From positions 1 through 37,657 of the forward strand of contig JAJJLU010000489.1 in assembly GCA_023807065.1 (NCBI GenBank): DNA of 37,657 bases, in the 5' to 3' direction. The notes below the pieces were generated by a model. That model ran no database searches and was not told the origin of the DNA. It saw only the letters and a list, made by a program, of their open reading frames with translations. The position numbers were made by a program, and so were the translations under genes. The stretch is from Isotricha intestinalis (taxonomy: Eukaryota > Ciliophora > Litostomatea > Vestibuliferida > Isotrichidae). Of this stretch, positions 29,584 to 37,657 are shown in pieces; the first letter of the stretch is position 1, and each line of letters begins with the position of its first letter.

Positions 29584-31245
29584 TTATTTCCCACCTTTTT
29601 TTGCTTTAAGTTTTTGTGCTCTTTGAGCTCTTCTCTTCCTTTCATCCTGAATAGCTTGTTCACTTTTAGGATTTTTAACAGTTTGATCAACACTAATTAC
29701 TGAGCAGCAAGCTTCAGTAGCAGCATTCAATATATTTTCCTTTAATAAAGTAGGTTCCCAAACAAAATGAATATAAGTATCAATAATACCACCTTCAAAA
29801 CAATTCACTCCAAAACTTTTTCCATCTTTACTTAAATCATGTTTTTGTCTTAATTTATTTACAATTTCAACAGCATCAAAACCGGAATTTTGGGCAAGAG
29901 TTCTTGGAATAACTTCCAAAGCTCTAGCGAAACCTAAAACAACCAATTGTTCCTTACCTTTAATTTCCATTCCTTCTTTCCTAACATATTTAGACAACTC
30001 CATTTCAATAGCCCCTCCTCCAGGAACGATGGAGTTGGTTTTAGTAGCTCTCCTGACTATCATCACTGCATCGTTAATACTCCTCTCAGCTTCAGCAATG
30101 AATTGTTCAGCACCTCCTCTTAAAACAATAGTAGCAGTTTTAGCATTAGGACATCCTGAGAAAATATTAAATCTCTCAGCACCTACTTGTTTTTCTTCAA
30201 AAACACCACAAGTACCAAGAGCTTTTTCAGGAATATCATTGCAAGTTTGAAGTAATAAAGCTCCAGTTGCTTTTGATACTCTTGTTATATCTTCTTGAGG
30301 AACTCTCCCAGCACAAAATATACATTTGTCAGCAAAATATTGTGTTGCTATATCTCCTATTGGTAATTTACTTAAAACTACTTGACAACCAGTATTTATT
30401 ATATTATTTAATTTCTTCATTATTATCTTCCATTCTGCATCTACTATACTTTGGTAATCTGAAGGCTTTTCTATTCTAATTTCTGCATTTTCTTTCTCTG
30501 CTTTTAATTCTAATTCCACATTTAATATTATTATTTTGGGATCAATAAATTTCTTAGGTTGTTGCTCAAAACCAGCGTATGAGAAAGTTTTCTTAAATGC
30601 AACTCCATCAACAAGAAAAGAATCAGTAATGGAACCTCCAGTTACATGTTTAATCCCAATTAAATCTTTATCTAAAAAATCATCTAATTTTTCAACAGCA
30701 TTAACAATCATTTCACTGAAAAATTCTTTATAATTAGCAATTAATTTCGAATTAAGTGAAGTTTGAGCACATTTAACAAGTAAATTTCTTTTTTCTTCCT
30801 GACTTTTTCCTTCAATATTAATTGAACTTTCCATTAATTTTTCTCTAGCTTTTAAAAGAGCCTTCCAATACCCATTAATAATGACTTGTGGAGAAATCCC
30901 ATCTTCAATAAATTGCTTTGCTTCCTTTAACAATTCACCAGCAAGTAACATAACACTAGTTGTTCCATCACCTACTTCATTATCTTGACTTTTAGCAACA
31001 TCTACTAATGATTTTGCAGCAGGATGTTCTATATTTAATAACTTTATTATTGTTGCCCCGTCATTTGATATTGTCGTTGAATCATCTGTTATTATCATCT
31101 TGTCCATTCCTCTAGGCCCTAATGTACTTCTTATTACTTCAACTGCTGCTTGACATGCATTTATGTTACTTATTATTTGTTCTTTCCCTTGACGTAATTC
31201 TGTTCCTTCTTTTAGAACTAGAATGTTTGGGTTTAACATGTTCAT
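29584..31245 (-). CDS. CCT7: CCT/TRiC chaperonin eta subunit (TCP-1 eta)
   Basis: A 553-residue group II chaperonin subunit, full length for the family. The N-terminal signature LLKEGTE-type sequence ([12 protein letters not shown]) and [12 protein letters not shown] match eta subunits. The ATP-binding loop is GDGTT at 92-96 within the conserved [18 protein letters not shown], and [10 protein letters not shown] at 61-70 is the conserved phosphate loop. The apical region has the [11 protein letters not shown] type sequence, and [14 protein letters not shown] lies near the equatorial return. The C-terminus is a basic tail ending KKGGK. It works as one of eight subunits of the cytosolic ring that folds actin and tubulins, heavily needed in a ciliate. 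The codon choice is visibly richer in C and G than neighbouring genes, as expected for a highly expressed gene. This is the most certain assignment in the window. Confidence 0.97.
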   Translation of the reverse strand: MNMLNPNILVLKEGTELRQGKEQIISNINACQAAVEVIRSTLGPRGMDKMIITDDSTTISNDGATIIKLLNIEHPAAKSLVDVAKSQDNEVGDGTTSVMLLAGELLKEAKQFIEDGISPQVIINGYWKALLKAREKLMESSINIEGKSQEEKRNLLVKCAQTSLNSKLIANYKEFFSEMIVNAVEKLDDFLDKDLIGIKHVTGGSITDSFLVDGVAFKKTFSYAGFEQQPKKFIDPKIIILNVELELKAEKENAEIRIEKPSDYQSIVDAEWKIIMKKLNNIINTGCQVVLSKLPIGDIATQYFADKCIFCAGRVPQEDITRVSKATGALLLQTCNDIPEKALGTCGVFEEKQVGAERFNIFSGCPNAKTATIVLRGGAEQFIAEAERSINDAVMIVRRATKTNSIVPGGGAIEMELSKYVRKEGMEIKGKEQLVVLGFARALEVIPRTLAQNSGFDAVEIVNKLRQKHDLSKDGKSFGVNCFEGGIIDTYIHFVWEPTLLKENILNAATEACCSVISVDQTVKNPKSEQAIQDERKRRAQRAQKLKAKKGGK

Positions 31246-31649
31246 TTTTTTTAAATAATTTTTGAAATTTTATTTAAATTTTTAGATATATTTTTTTTCA
31301 GGGTTTTTTTATTTTTTTAGATAATAATATTATGATAAATAAAAGATTATTTAATTAAATATTAAAAAAAATAAAATTTCTTTTTTATTAAAAAAAAGTT
31401 CATCTTTTTGATCAATTTTATCATATACTTTCTTTTAATCTTTATTTTTAACATAACTTATCTAATTTAATAAACAATTACTAAATCTCTTTAATAGTCA
31501 ATTGAACTTAAATTATCAGTAAAATCTATATGTCCACTTTTAGTAAAAAAAAGGTTTGGAAACTTCAAGAGGAATAATTCTCAAAATATTTTCAGTATTA
31601 GTTTGAATATATTTATCACTTTAGAAAAATCTGATTCTTCAAATAATTT
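31246..31649. other. CCT eta upstream region and 3' remnant of the phosphorylase relic
   Basis: The roughly 150 AT-rich bases upstream of the CCT eta start should contain its promoter. Beyond that the minus strand has scattered codon-like stretches that may be the last decayed part of the phosphorylase gene, but I could not align them to the family with any confidence. Confidence 0.4.
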
Positions 31650-32260
31650 CATCATTTTTTTTTCTCCAAACATCTTGTTTTTGATACTTTTCTTTGAGAT
31701 CCTTATAATAATAAAATCTTAATTTCTCAAATAAAAATCCATAATTAAAGTTTTAATATATCTTTGCATATATTTAGTGTTTCCAAATTTATAATTGATT
31801 AGAAAAATTCTTTTAATATATTTCCGATACAAACTGAATTTCTATAATCTTCTAGTAGCTTCAATAAAATTAAATGAAATTTATTGATTAATATCCGTAG
31901 TTGGTATTATTATTTGAGCTGATAAAACTTTATAATCTGGTAAAAATAGTAATTTAAAATATTTTTATATCAGTTCCTTATTTATATTTAATACATATTT
32001 ATTAATTTTATCACACTCTTTGCTAACATATCCTAATGTTTCTTTTCCTTCAAAAAATATTACTCTTTTATTCACTTTTTTTTCTCTCTTCTTCTAATAT
32101 TTTCTTTATATCTAAATATCTTCTTAAAAAATATAAAAAATTTGTAAATATACGCTTACATTCATGAATACTCTTTAACATTATTTCAGAAAACAAATTT
32201 TGATCAATATTTATATGAGACTTTTTTTAGATAAAATTTTTCAATTGTAACTATGTTTTT

Positions 32261-32284
32261 AATCCACAATTGCAATTGTGGATT
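32261..32284. repeat. Perfect 24-bp palindrome
   Basis: The half-site aatccacaattg is followed immediately by its reverse complement, giving a perfect 24-bp inverted repeat with no spacer. It falls inside the decayed phosphorylase gene, between the fragments matching the NGVTPRRW and RIHEYKR regions. Confidence 0.9.
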
Positions 32285-33405
32285 TTTCTATAAATTTAGA
32301 TAATGTCCTTGTTTATCTAATTCTGAGAATATCTTCAAATAAACTTAATTCAGCAAGCCATTCATTTTTCCAATATTAATATCTGCTAATAATGCTGAAA
32401 GTTCAGGAAATTCACAATTAATCAATCTACGAAGAGTAACTCCATTTTTATCATTAGTAATTTTATTTAGCCATAAATCAGGAAAGTCTGTAAATAATAT
32501 TGTTCTATTTAAACCAAAATGAATATGAGTTCTTCATTAAAATGAGATGACTTAATTCTTGATAAAACTATTATTATAAGGATAAACACTTGAAAAATAT
32601 TAGTTTTTCAAAAAATAAAAATCCCTTGAGTTTGGTTCATTCCAAAAAATCTATATAATTTTCAAAAATATATTTAAAATAATAATACAAATATATATAT
32701 AAATAAAGCTAAGTCTCCCAATAAAGGATAATAGTTTAGAAAATTTTCCTAATAAATGATAGGTTTATTTTAAACTGGTTAATTTCGAAATTTCAGTACT
32801 TATAAATTTGCCATTTTAATTTGTTTTGATGATGTTTCTTCTTCAATGATTGATAGTCCTATTTTCTCCCAATCTTCTAAATCTTTTATTACATTGAACC
32901 ATAATGTAGAAATTAATAAAATATATTATTCAAATTGATATAGAAGTAATCTTTAAGAAATATCAACACCCTATTTTTCAAGAGCTTCAGATAAAAAATA
33001 TGATTAGTATATTAAAATTTTTAGCAACATTATCAAAAACTTTTTTATACTAAATTTTCTTCATCATTAAAATTTTAAGTAATTCAACTAAAGGATCAAT
33101 TGGAAGAGTATTATTTAATTGAATATTAATTTTAGGAAATGTTTGAATAAATACATAACTGAAGATATTATTCTTTTTTAATCTAAATACTTTGAGATGA
33201 ATCATTAGGATATAATACAGCAATCTTTTTTTGCAAGTATTTGACGTCTTTAAATTTATTAAATTTTAATTCTTCATTTGGATAAGTTTTCCAGAATCTT
33301 AAAGTATTACATTTAAATGTTTGAAAAGGAGTTTATGGACCACTTTTCCTTTCTCTTACTTTTTTCCAATGATGATATTCATCTTTACAATGAGAAAATC
33401 GAAAT

Positions 33406-33835
33406 GGATGAAAAAATGTTCTGCGGACGCGTCCACGGACATTTTTTCATCCATTTCAATTTTTTTAGATTTTGCTCATATGATGAGCAATGGGAGGTTT
33501 GGGCAATGTAGATTGCGATGTTTGGGGGCGATGGGAAATATGAGGTTTGAGGAAGATGGTGAGTGACTGGTTTGGGGCGGTGTGCAATGCATATTTTGAG
33601 GGAAACGTACACTGCAATATTTGGTAGCGATGAGTAATGTGTATATTACTCAATTTTATCTTTATAAAGATCAAAGTTTCAATTTTTATTTAAATGTTTT
33701 TGATTTTAAACAGTTAATTAATTTATTTTTTTTGAGTGATATTTCCTTTATTTACTTATCATTTTTATCAAGAAATGACTAAAATTATTTATAAAATATC
33801 CGCTGACAGGATGCTCCACGGACATTTTTTCATCC
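33406..33835. mobile_element. Putative MITE-like element with inverted ends and internal minisatellite
   Basis: The left end reads ggatgaaaaaatgt-tctgcggac and the right end tccacggacattttttcatcc, so the two ends are imperfect inverted repeats of about 21 bp. The 21-base right-end sequence at 33815-33835 occurs again, identical, at 33432-33452, directly after the left end, where it forms a long imperfect palindrome (about 33395-33463) centred on ggacgcgtcc. Between them lies a G-rich tandem array. The element sits between family regions of the phosphorylase relic that are normally about 60 residues apart. No protein-coding gene is inside. No clear target-site duplication was found. Mobility is inferred from structure only. 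Confidence 0.5.
33480..33645 (+). repeat. G-rich imperfect tandem repeat, about 24-25 bp units
   Basis: About seven divergent units of 22-25 bases share a core like cgatg-n-gaaatatgaggtttggg. Examples end in ggaggtttggg, gcgatgtttggggg, tgaggtttgagg, actggtttgggg and tattttgaggg. The G content is far above that of the surrounding sequence. The short open frames on both strands over this array are by-products of the repeat and not genes. Confidence 0.65.
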
Positions 33836-34060
33836 TCTAGAAAATAACTTTAAATTGTAAATATAATTTAATCCCTTCCCATAAATTAGATTTAATTACC
33901 TAAAAATCAAGAGTTCTTTTTATTTGAAATTTTCATTATTTATTAACAACCAAAGTAATTTAAACTTCCTACTGAATCTATATAACTTGCTTCCTAAACA
34001 CCTAAACCTCTAGGCTCTTATTTATTTCATATACTTCTTAGAATTCAACTTAAAAATCTA

Positions 34061-34707
34061 TTAAAGATTTATTAATCTATATTCTAATCTAAATACTATT
34101 GCATTTTTAACTGATGACCAAGGAGAAATTGTTATTGAAAAGAATATAATTTTTTGGATTATTTATTTTTATATCATTTTACTGTTCCTTATATAAATTT
34201 TTTTTGGTGTACCATTAATTTTTCTATGGACAGTATATGATATGTAAGCAATCCCATATTTTCCTTTTAATGATATTTGTCTTCAAATTGCTGTTCAAGA
34301 CTGAAAAGCACTTATTTATCTTCCAATTCTTCATATAAATGTTTTCTTCTTTTTGTTGATGTATTTGTATATTTTTTAAGGTTCTTTGTTAATTGATTAC
34401 TCTTTTGCTGATACTTCTGGATATCTTCTTCATTCTTTTCTTTTCTTCTGCTGATTTTTTTTACACTTTACATTTTTTAAATTTTTTAAATAATACTACC
34501 TGAAGAGGAGGATGTATTATCTTCCAATTTTTAAGGAAATAATTGAGATTGAATTTGATTGATTTTTATTTGATATTAGGTTAAAATCATAAATAAATCA
34601 TATTTATTTTAAACATCAAAAAACCAAAAAAAATAAACAAAAAATATATTAAATTATTAATTTAAAAAATAAAATAATCAATTTAAAACTAAAAAATAAG
34701 TAATTCT
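34061..34707. other. Region between phosphorylase relic and next gene, with coiled-coil relic
   Basis: No intact gene. The minus strand holds a charged frame at about 34185-34450 (listed separately). From about 34,560 to 34,707 the sequence is AT-rich and probably contains the promoter of the following plus-strand gene. Traces just below 34,185 may be the decayed N-terminus of the phosphorylase. Confidence 0.4.
34185..34450 (-). pseudogene. Decayed charged coiled-coil fragment
   Basis: One minus-strand frame stays consistent for about 87 codons with only three internal stops, all TAA, at positions where Gln would fit. It reads NEEDIQKYQQKSNQLTKNLK, continues through YTNTSTKRRKHLYEELEDK, then a TAA, VLFSLEQQFEDKYH, another TAA, and KENMGLLTYHILSIEKLMV, ending at a TGA. 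It lies upstream of, and on the same strand as, the phosphorylase relic and could be its N-terminal extension or a separate broken gene. It contains CAG codons, unusual for this AT-rich window. Confidence 0.45.
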
Positions 34708-35571
34708 ATGGTAGATAAGTTCACAAGATATGGATTTAATAATGGGAAAAAATCAAATTCAAAAAATTTAACAGCACATGAAGAATATGAAATTAGAGAA
34801 GCAATTCAAAGATTAAAACAAGAGAAAATAAAAAATTTATCATTAAAAAAACAAAACAATGAATTGTATAATGAAATATTAATTTTAAAATCAAATATTC
34901 GTTCTCAAATATTATTACATCAAAAAAAAAAAGGGCATTCTTTTCCTTCTTTTGAAACTCTAAAAAATAATATTAATAATTTTTTAAAAATAGATTGTTT
35001 GAATTTTTTCAAAGATTATTTATTTGAAGAATTTGAAATAGAAGGAGTAGAATTTTTCTATAGAGAAGTATTTAAAAATTGTGAAAATATATTAAAAGAA
35101 CATTTTATTTTAATAGAAGAAAAATTAGATTTAAAATTTAAAGATAAAAACATAAGAAACAGTTTAGATTGTGTTTTAAAAAATTCATATCAAGTTGATT
35201 GGAAAAGAATATTAGAAAATTTAATAAAAGAAAATATATATGAAGATATTATGATAGATATTCAAAATTCCTTAGATATAGGTAGAAAAAATGAAAATGT
35301 TGATAATGAAATTATTATTTTTATTAAGAAAGCTATGGAAATTATTTTTCAATGTTATGTAAATCAACCTAAAATTTATTTTGATATTAATAGATTTGGA
35401 AATCAAGTTCATTTCAATAAAAGTAAATATGATGAATTCTTTGGAGAAATTTCAGATAAAGATTATTGCAATGTTATTTTACCTTCTTTTATTTATTATA
35501 ATGAAATTAAAAAAATGGAAGAAAAAATTAATAAAGAAAAAGTAATGAAACCAGATTTTTTTGAAAAATAA
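34708..35571 (+). CDS. Uncharacterised 287-residue protein with N-terminal coiled coil
   Basis: The frame starts at an ATG in a typical A-rich leader and ends with TAA. Residues about 25-70 form a charged, heptad-like helix (EEYEIREAIQRLKQEK, then LYNEILILKSNIRSQIL). The remainder is a predicted helical soluble domain with several Phe/Ile-rich amphipathic stretches (FKDYLFEEFEIEGVEFFYRE, WKRILENLIKENIYEDIM). No signal peptide, membrane segment or catalytic motif is seen. I do not recognise the family. Coding status is supported by length, composition and lack of stops in an AT-rich region. The next gene is convergent, 114 bp away. Confidence 0.7.
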   Translation: MVDKFTRYGFNNGKKSNSKNLTAHEEYEIREAIQRLKQEKIKNLSLKKQNNELYNEILILKSNIRSQILLHQKKKGHSFPSFETLKNNINNFLKIDCLNFFKDYLFEEFEIEGVEFFYREVFKNCENILKEHFILIEEKLDLKFKDKNIRNSLDCVLKNSYQVDWKRILENLIKENIYEDIMIDIQNSLDIGRKNENVDNEIIIFIKKAMEIIFQCYVNQPKIYFDINRFGNQVHFNKSKYDEFFGEISDKDYCNVILPSFIYYNEIKKMEEKINKEKVMKPDFFEK

Positions 35572-35684
35572 AAATTTAAAATGTAATAAAAAATATATAA
35601 ATATAAATTAAATATAAACACAATATTTTATCCAATAAAAATTTCTTAATATAAAAAACTAAAATTAATCTTATATTAAAAATA

Positions 35685-36284
35685 TTAAATATTGTTTAAT
35701 CTATTTTTTAATGAATTAAAATGCTCTTTTACATTATTATTATTTAAAAAGGATTGACCACGATTTGTTAAATTCGTATATTCTGGTAAAGCAGAATAAA
35801 GTCTTTCAATAAATATATTTCCACTTAAATTTCTTGATCTTTTATGATTTGGGAAATGATTGTTTAAATTATGAGATTGATTAGATGAATATTTTTTTTC
35901 TGTGTTTTTAATAAAATTTTTAAAATTTCTTATTGTATTTTCATTTTTTACTATATTTTTTGGTTGATATTTTGGAATATAATTGTTTTTTTTTACAGAG
36001 TTTATTGTTATATTATTCAGAATGCTAAAATTACTTCCGGTTAATAAATTATATTTTGTATTTGATAAATTATTTCTATCTGTTTCTATAGTTAAAGTAT
36101 TTGAATATAATATTTTATTATCCTTTTTATTAAATCTATCATAAATATTATTATTTTTAGTTTGAGTTTTAAACCTTTCTTTTGCATTATCTCCAAGAAA
36201 AGAATTTTCTTTTAATATTTTATTAAAAATCCTTTGATATTTCTTAATATAATGTGGTTTATCATTCATCCTGTCAAAATCCAT
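35685..36284 (-). CDS. Uncharacterised 199-residue Asn/Lys-rich protein
   Basis: A minus-strand frame beginning MDFDRMNDKPHYIKKYQRIF and ending with TAA. The protein is basic, Asn-rich and predicted largely disordered, with short hydrophobic clusters (FIERLYSALPEYTNL) and no known domain. It is convergent with the preceding gene and is the last intact gene before the telomere. The length without stops on this strand argues for real coding sequence, but it could also be a lineage-specific gene with no detectable relatives. The function is unknown. Confidence 0.6.
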   Translation of the reverse strand: MDFDRMNDKPHYIKKYQRIFNKILKENSFLGDNAKERFKTQTKNNNIYDRFNKKDNKILYSNTLTIETDRNNLSNTKYNLLTGSNFSILNNITINSVKKNNYIPKYQPKNIVKNENTIRNFKNFIKNTEKKYSSNQSHNLNNHFPNHKRSRNLSGNIFIERLYSALPEYTNLTNRGQSFLNNNNVKEHFNSLKNRLNNI

Positions 36285-36335
36285 AATAAAATAAAAGAAT
36301 TAAAAAAAATATAAATATAAATATAAATAAAAAAA

Positions 36336-37015
36336 TGCATAATCTAAAAAAAGAATACTTATCTCCCGAAATCACGAAGTATCTCTTTCTCTCAGAAAAT
36401 CATTTCAGAAGTAAAATCTAATATAGATATTCCGGTATTAGGGATATACATAAAAAAGAGTACATTTTGAAGAAGGAACAAATATAAATTAGTACAATAT
36501 AAACAATTTATACATAATAACAATATTAAGGTAATTCCATCTGAAATAAGATTAACATATGGAGCAAGAATATAGGATGCTCATAATACAATTAAAGATG
36601 ACTTTAATGATAAAGTTCAATTCTAAAATTTAATAATGATAGTAATAGAATTATTAGTGTTTATGAACAATTTATTACTAATGTTTGGAGATTACTAACT
36701 TTAAGTAATATTATAAATATAAACAAAGTTATGGTATTATTCATGTTGTCTTTCTCTTTTTTCAAATGAAAAAAAGCTCTCTAAACACTGAGTATTATCT
36801 ACATTATTTTTCTTTTTTAATTGAGAAGGTAGGATTTATTTACCAGTTGATTCTCATTCATCTCATGAAATATATAGACTATCAGGTAAAATAAGAAGTG
36901 TTATTATTTATGAAAGAGAAAATCAATTTTTAATATGGGTCATCACTTTAATCAAAAAAAAGTTGATTCAATTTTATGGATAAATGAAGGTTAAATAGTA
37001 TCCATAAGTAGTGAT
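36336..37015 (+). pseudogene. Decayed subtelomeric gene, unrecognised family
   Basis: An ATG at 36336 opens MHNLKKEYLSPEITKYLF with further sensible sequence up to a TAA after about 29 codons, then on through YSGIRDIHKKEYILKKEQ. After a frame change it reads KLVQYKQFIHNNNIKVIPSE, IRLTYGARI, DAHNTIKDDFNDKVQF, and after another change VYEQFITNVWRLLTLSNI. Later fragments include LPVDSHSSHEIYRLSGKI, RSVIIYERENQFL and VDSILWINEG, again in changing frames with TAA/TAG at Gln-like positions. The order and quality suggest one gene of at least 220 codons that has decayed. I do not recognise the family. Confidence 0.55.
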
Positions 37016-37629
37016 ATAAAATTTTTTTTATTTAGATATTATTAAAGTTATATAATTTCAATTATTATCATGTTTTAGAAATATTGGATATTCATATTGA
37101 TTATCTTATTACATTTCTCAAATCTAAAAAGATTTTTATTTGTTGATGGAATTACCGTATGCTAAGTGGGGGTTGGTCTTCCTCTGGTTATTAGTTATAA
37201 TTTTTCTTTATGAAATCGCGGGGATTTGACCCTTCTAAAAAATTTCTGATTTAAATATTATCATAATCTTAAATAAGATTTAAATTATTCGCAAATCAAT
37301 TATTTAAATTATTGTATGGGACTTGGGGATTCGCCCCCATTAAAAAAAATGCTCATTTTCTTATGTAGGGGGGAACCTCCCCGTCGCATATGGTAAAAGT
37401 AAAGTTTATATGTAGAAATGAATTTAACAACAAATATTATTTCTATTTCTTCTTTTTCTTGTAATTAATAATAGTAATAATAATAAATATATCAATGAAA
37501 CAAAAGGTAAAAAGATAAAGAAAAATCAAAATAAAAGGATATAAATTCAAAAAATTTTAAATTTTATGTTATTAATTTTTAAAATATTATATTTTCAAGA
37601 TTAAAAAAGTATAAAAATACAGATGAATT
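37016..37629. other. Subtelomeric non-coding region with G/C-rich hairpin patch
   Basis: Between about 37141 and 37395 the sequence becomes richer in G and C than anything nearby. It contains runs such as gtgggggttgg, atgggacttggggattcgccccc-at (stem ATGGG/CCCAT at 37316-37340) and aggggggaacctccccg (stem at about 37368-37382). An internal telomere-like ttggggatt is at 37323-37331. From about 37400 to the telomere the sequence is AT-rich again without genes. Confidence 0.6.
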
Positions 37630-37657
37630 ATTGGGGATTGGGGATTGGGGATTGGGG
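37630..37657 (+). repeat. Telomere: four copies of ATTGGGG
   Basis: The window ends in four perfect tandem copies of the heptamer ATTGGGG (CCCCAAT on the other strand), with the G-rich strand running 5' to 3' toward the end, as expected for a right chromosome end. The unit is one base longer than the Tetrahymena TTGGGG repeat. Confidence 0.93.

Larger units (their letters stand above)
31650..34060 (-). pseudogene. Decayed glycogen/starch phosphorylase (GT35) gene
   Basis: Reading the minus strand from 34060 down to 31650, fragments of the GT35 phosphorylase family occur in the right order but in changing frames. GLG-stop-EASYIDSVGSLN (about 33950-34017) matches the GGLGRLAACFLDSLATLN region. 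NTLRFWKTYPNEELKFN and IAVLYPNDSSQSI (about 33195-33355) match the NTLRLW and VLYPND region. FPKINIQLNNTLP, EALEK-stop-GVDIS, GLSIIEEETSSKQIKMANL, LWLNKITNDKNGVTLRRL, FSEIMLKSIHECKRIF and FLPDYKVLSAQIIIPTTDIN follow, corresponding to the family's IQLNDTHPA, PEALEKWGVDL, MSLIEEE..INMAHL, NKTNGVTPRRW, VQVKRIHEYKRQ and [22 protein letters not shown]. Many frameshifts and stops make it nonfunctional. The parent enzyme releases glucose-1-phosphate from glycogen. A 430-bp element interrupts it near 33406-33835. Confidence 0.88.

Noticed and set aside
33395..33463. Hairpin as a transcription terminator or origin
   Set aside because: It repeats at the far end of the same 430-bp element, so an element end explains it better.
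33317..33674. Several short open frames on both strands (about 64-81 codons)
   Set aside because: They cover the inverted-repeat ends and G-rich tandem array; the open frames result from repeat composition, not from coding sequence.
37210..37240. tRNA-like T-arm (cggggatttgaccc)
   Set aside because: No matching acceptor, D-arm or anticodon arm could be formed around it and the T-loop consensus is absent.
1..37657. Ciliate TAA/TAG = Gln nuclear code for the whole window
   Set aside because: The intact genes use CAA for Gln and end at TAA or TAG exactly at family C-termini (for example the TAG of the SET protein), so the standard code is in use.

Overview
The window looks like the right end of a macronuclear chromosome from a ciliate. 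It is very AT-rich, gene-dense and apparently intron-free, and it ends in four perfect copies of the G-rich heptamer ATTGGGG running 3' outward. A G4 telomere repeat and the gene families present (an ATXR5/6-TXR1-type SET protein, an NRF-6-like acyltransferase, Asn/Lys-rich low-complexity proteins) fit a ciliate. The long reading frames stop at all three of TAA, TAG and TGA and spell Gln with CAA/CAG, so the intact genes use the standard code. A standard-code, AT-rich ciliate suggests a litostomatean or similar group, but this placement is inference.

Layout. The left edge (1-278, minus) carries the start of a membrane-protein gene cut by the window. Next, mostly on the plus strand, come an RTEL1-like iron-sulfur helicase with a C-terminal RING (1489-4701), a possible tandem START-like protein (4931-5890), a full-length ABCB-type ABC transporter (7406-11362), a PHD-PHD-SET histone methyltransferase of the H3K27 monomethyl type (12365-13774) and an ankyrin-tailed Asn-rich protein (14611-17361). 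The middle holds a divergent pair, an SV2/OCT-like MFS transporter (minus) and a ubiquitin-specific protease (plus). The protease is convergent with a giant IQ/Sfi1-like protein (minus), which is in turn divergent from an NRF-6-like acyltransferase (plus). CCT eta (29584-31245, minus) is the clearest housekeeping gene.

From about 31.3 kb to the telomere the character changes. A 2.4-kb decayed glycogen/starch phosphorylase gene on the minus strand is interrupted by a 430-bp inverted-repeat element that contains a G-rich minisatellite. Two small uncharacterised genes follow, then a decayed subtelomeric gene, a GC-richer hairpin-rich patch and the telomere.

Across the window several intergenic stretches read as broken coding sequence in one or more frames, with TAA or TAG where Gln would fit. 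The simplest explanation is a graveyard of pseudogenes in which CAA/CAG decayed by C-to-T change; recoding is a less likely alternative. I see no tRNA, rRNA, CRISPR array or complete transposase gene. The genes do not form an operon or a shared pathway. The only thematic link is chromosome replication and maintenance (the RTEL1-like helicase and the SET protein with PCNA-binding-like motifs).
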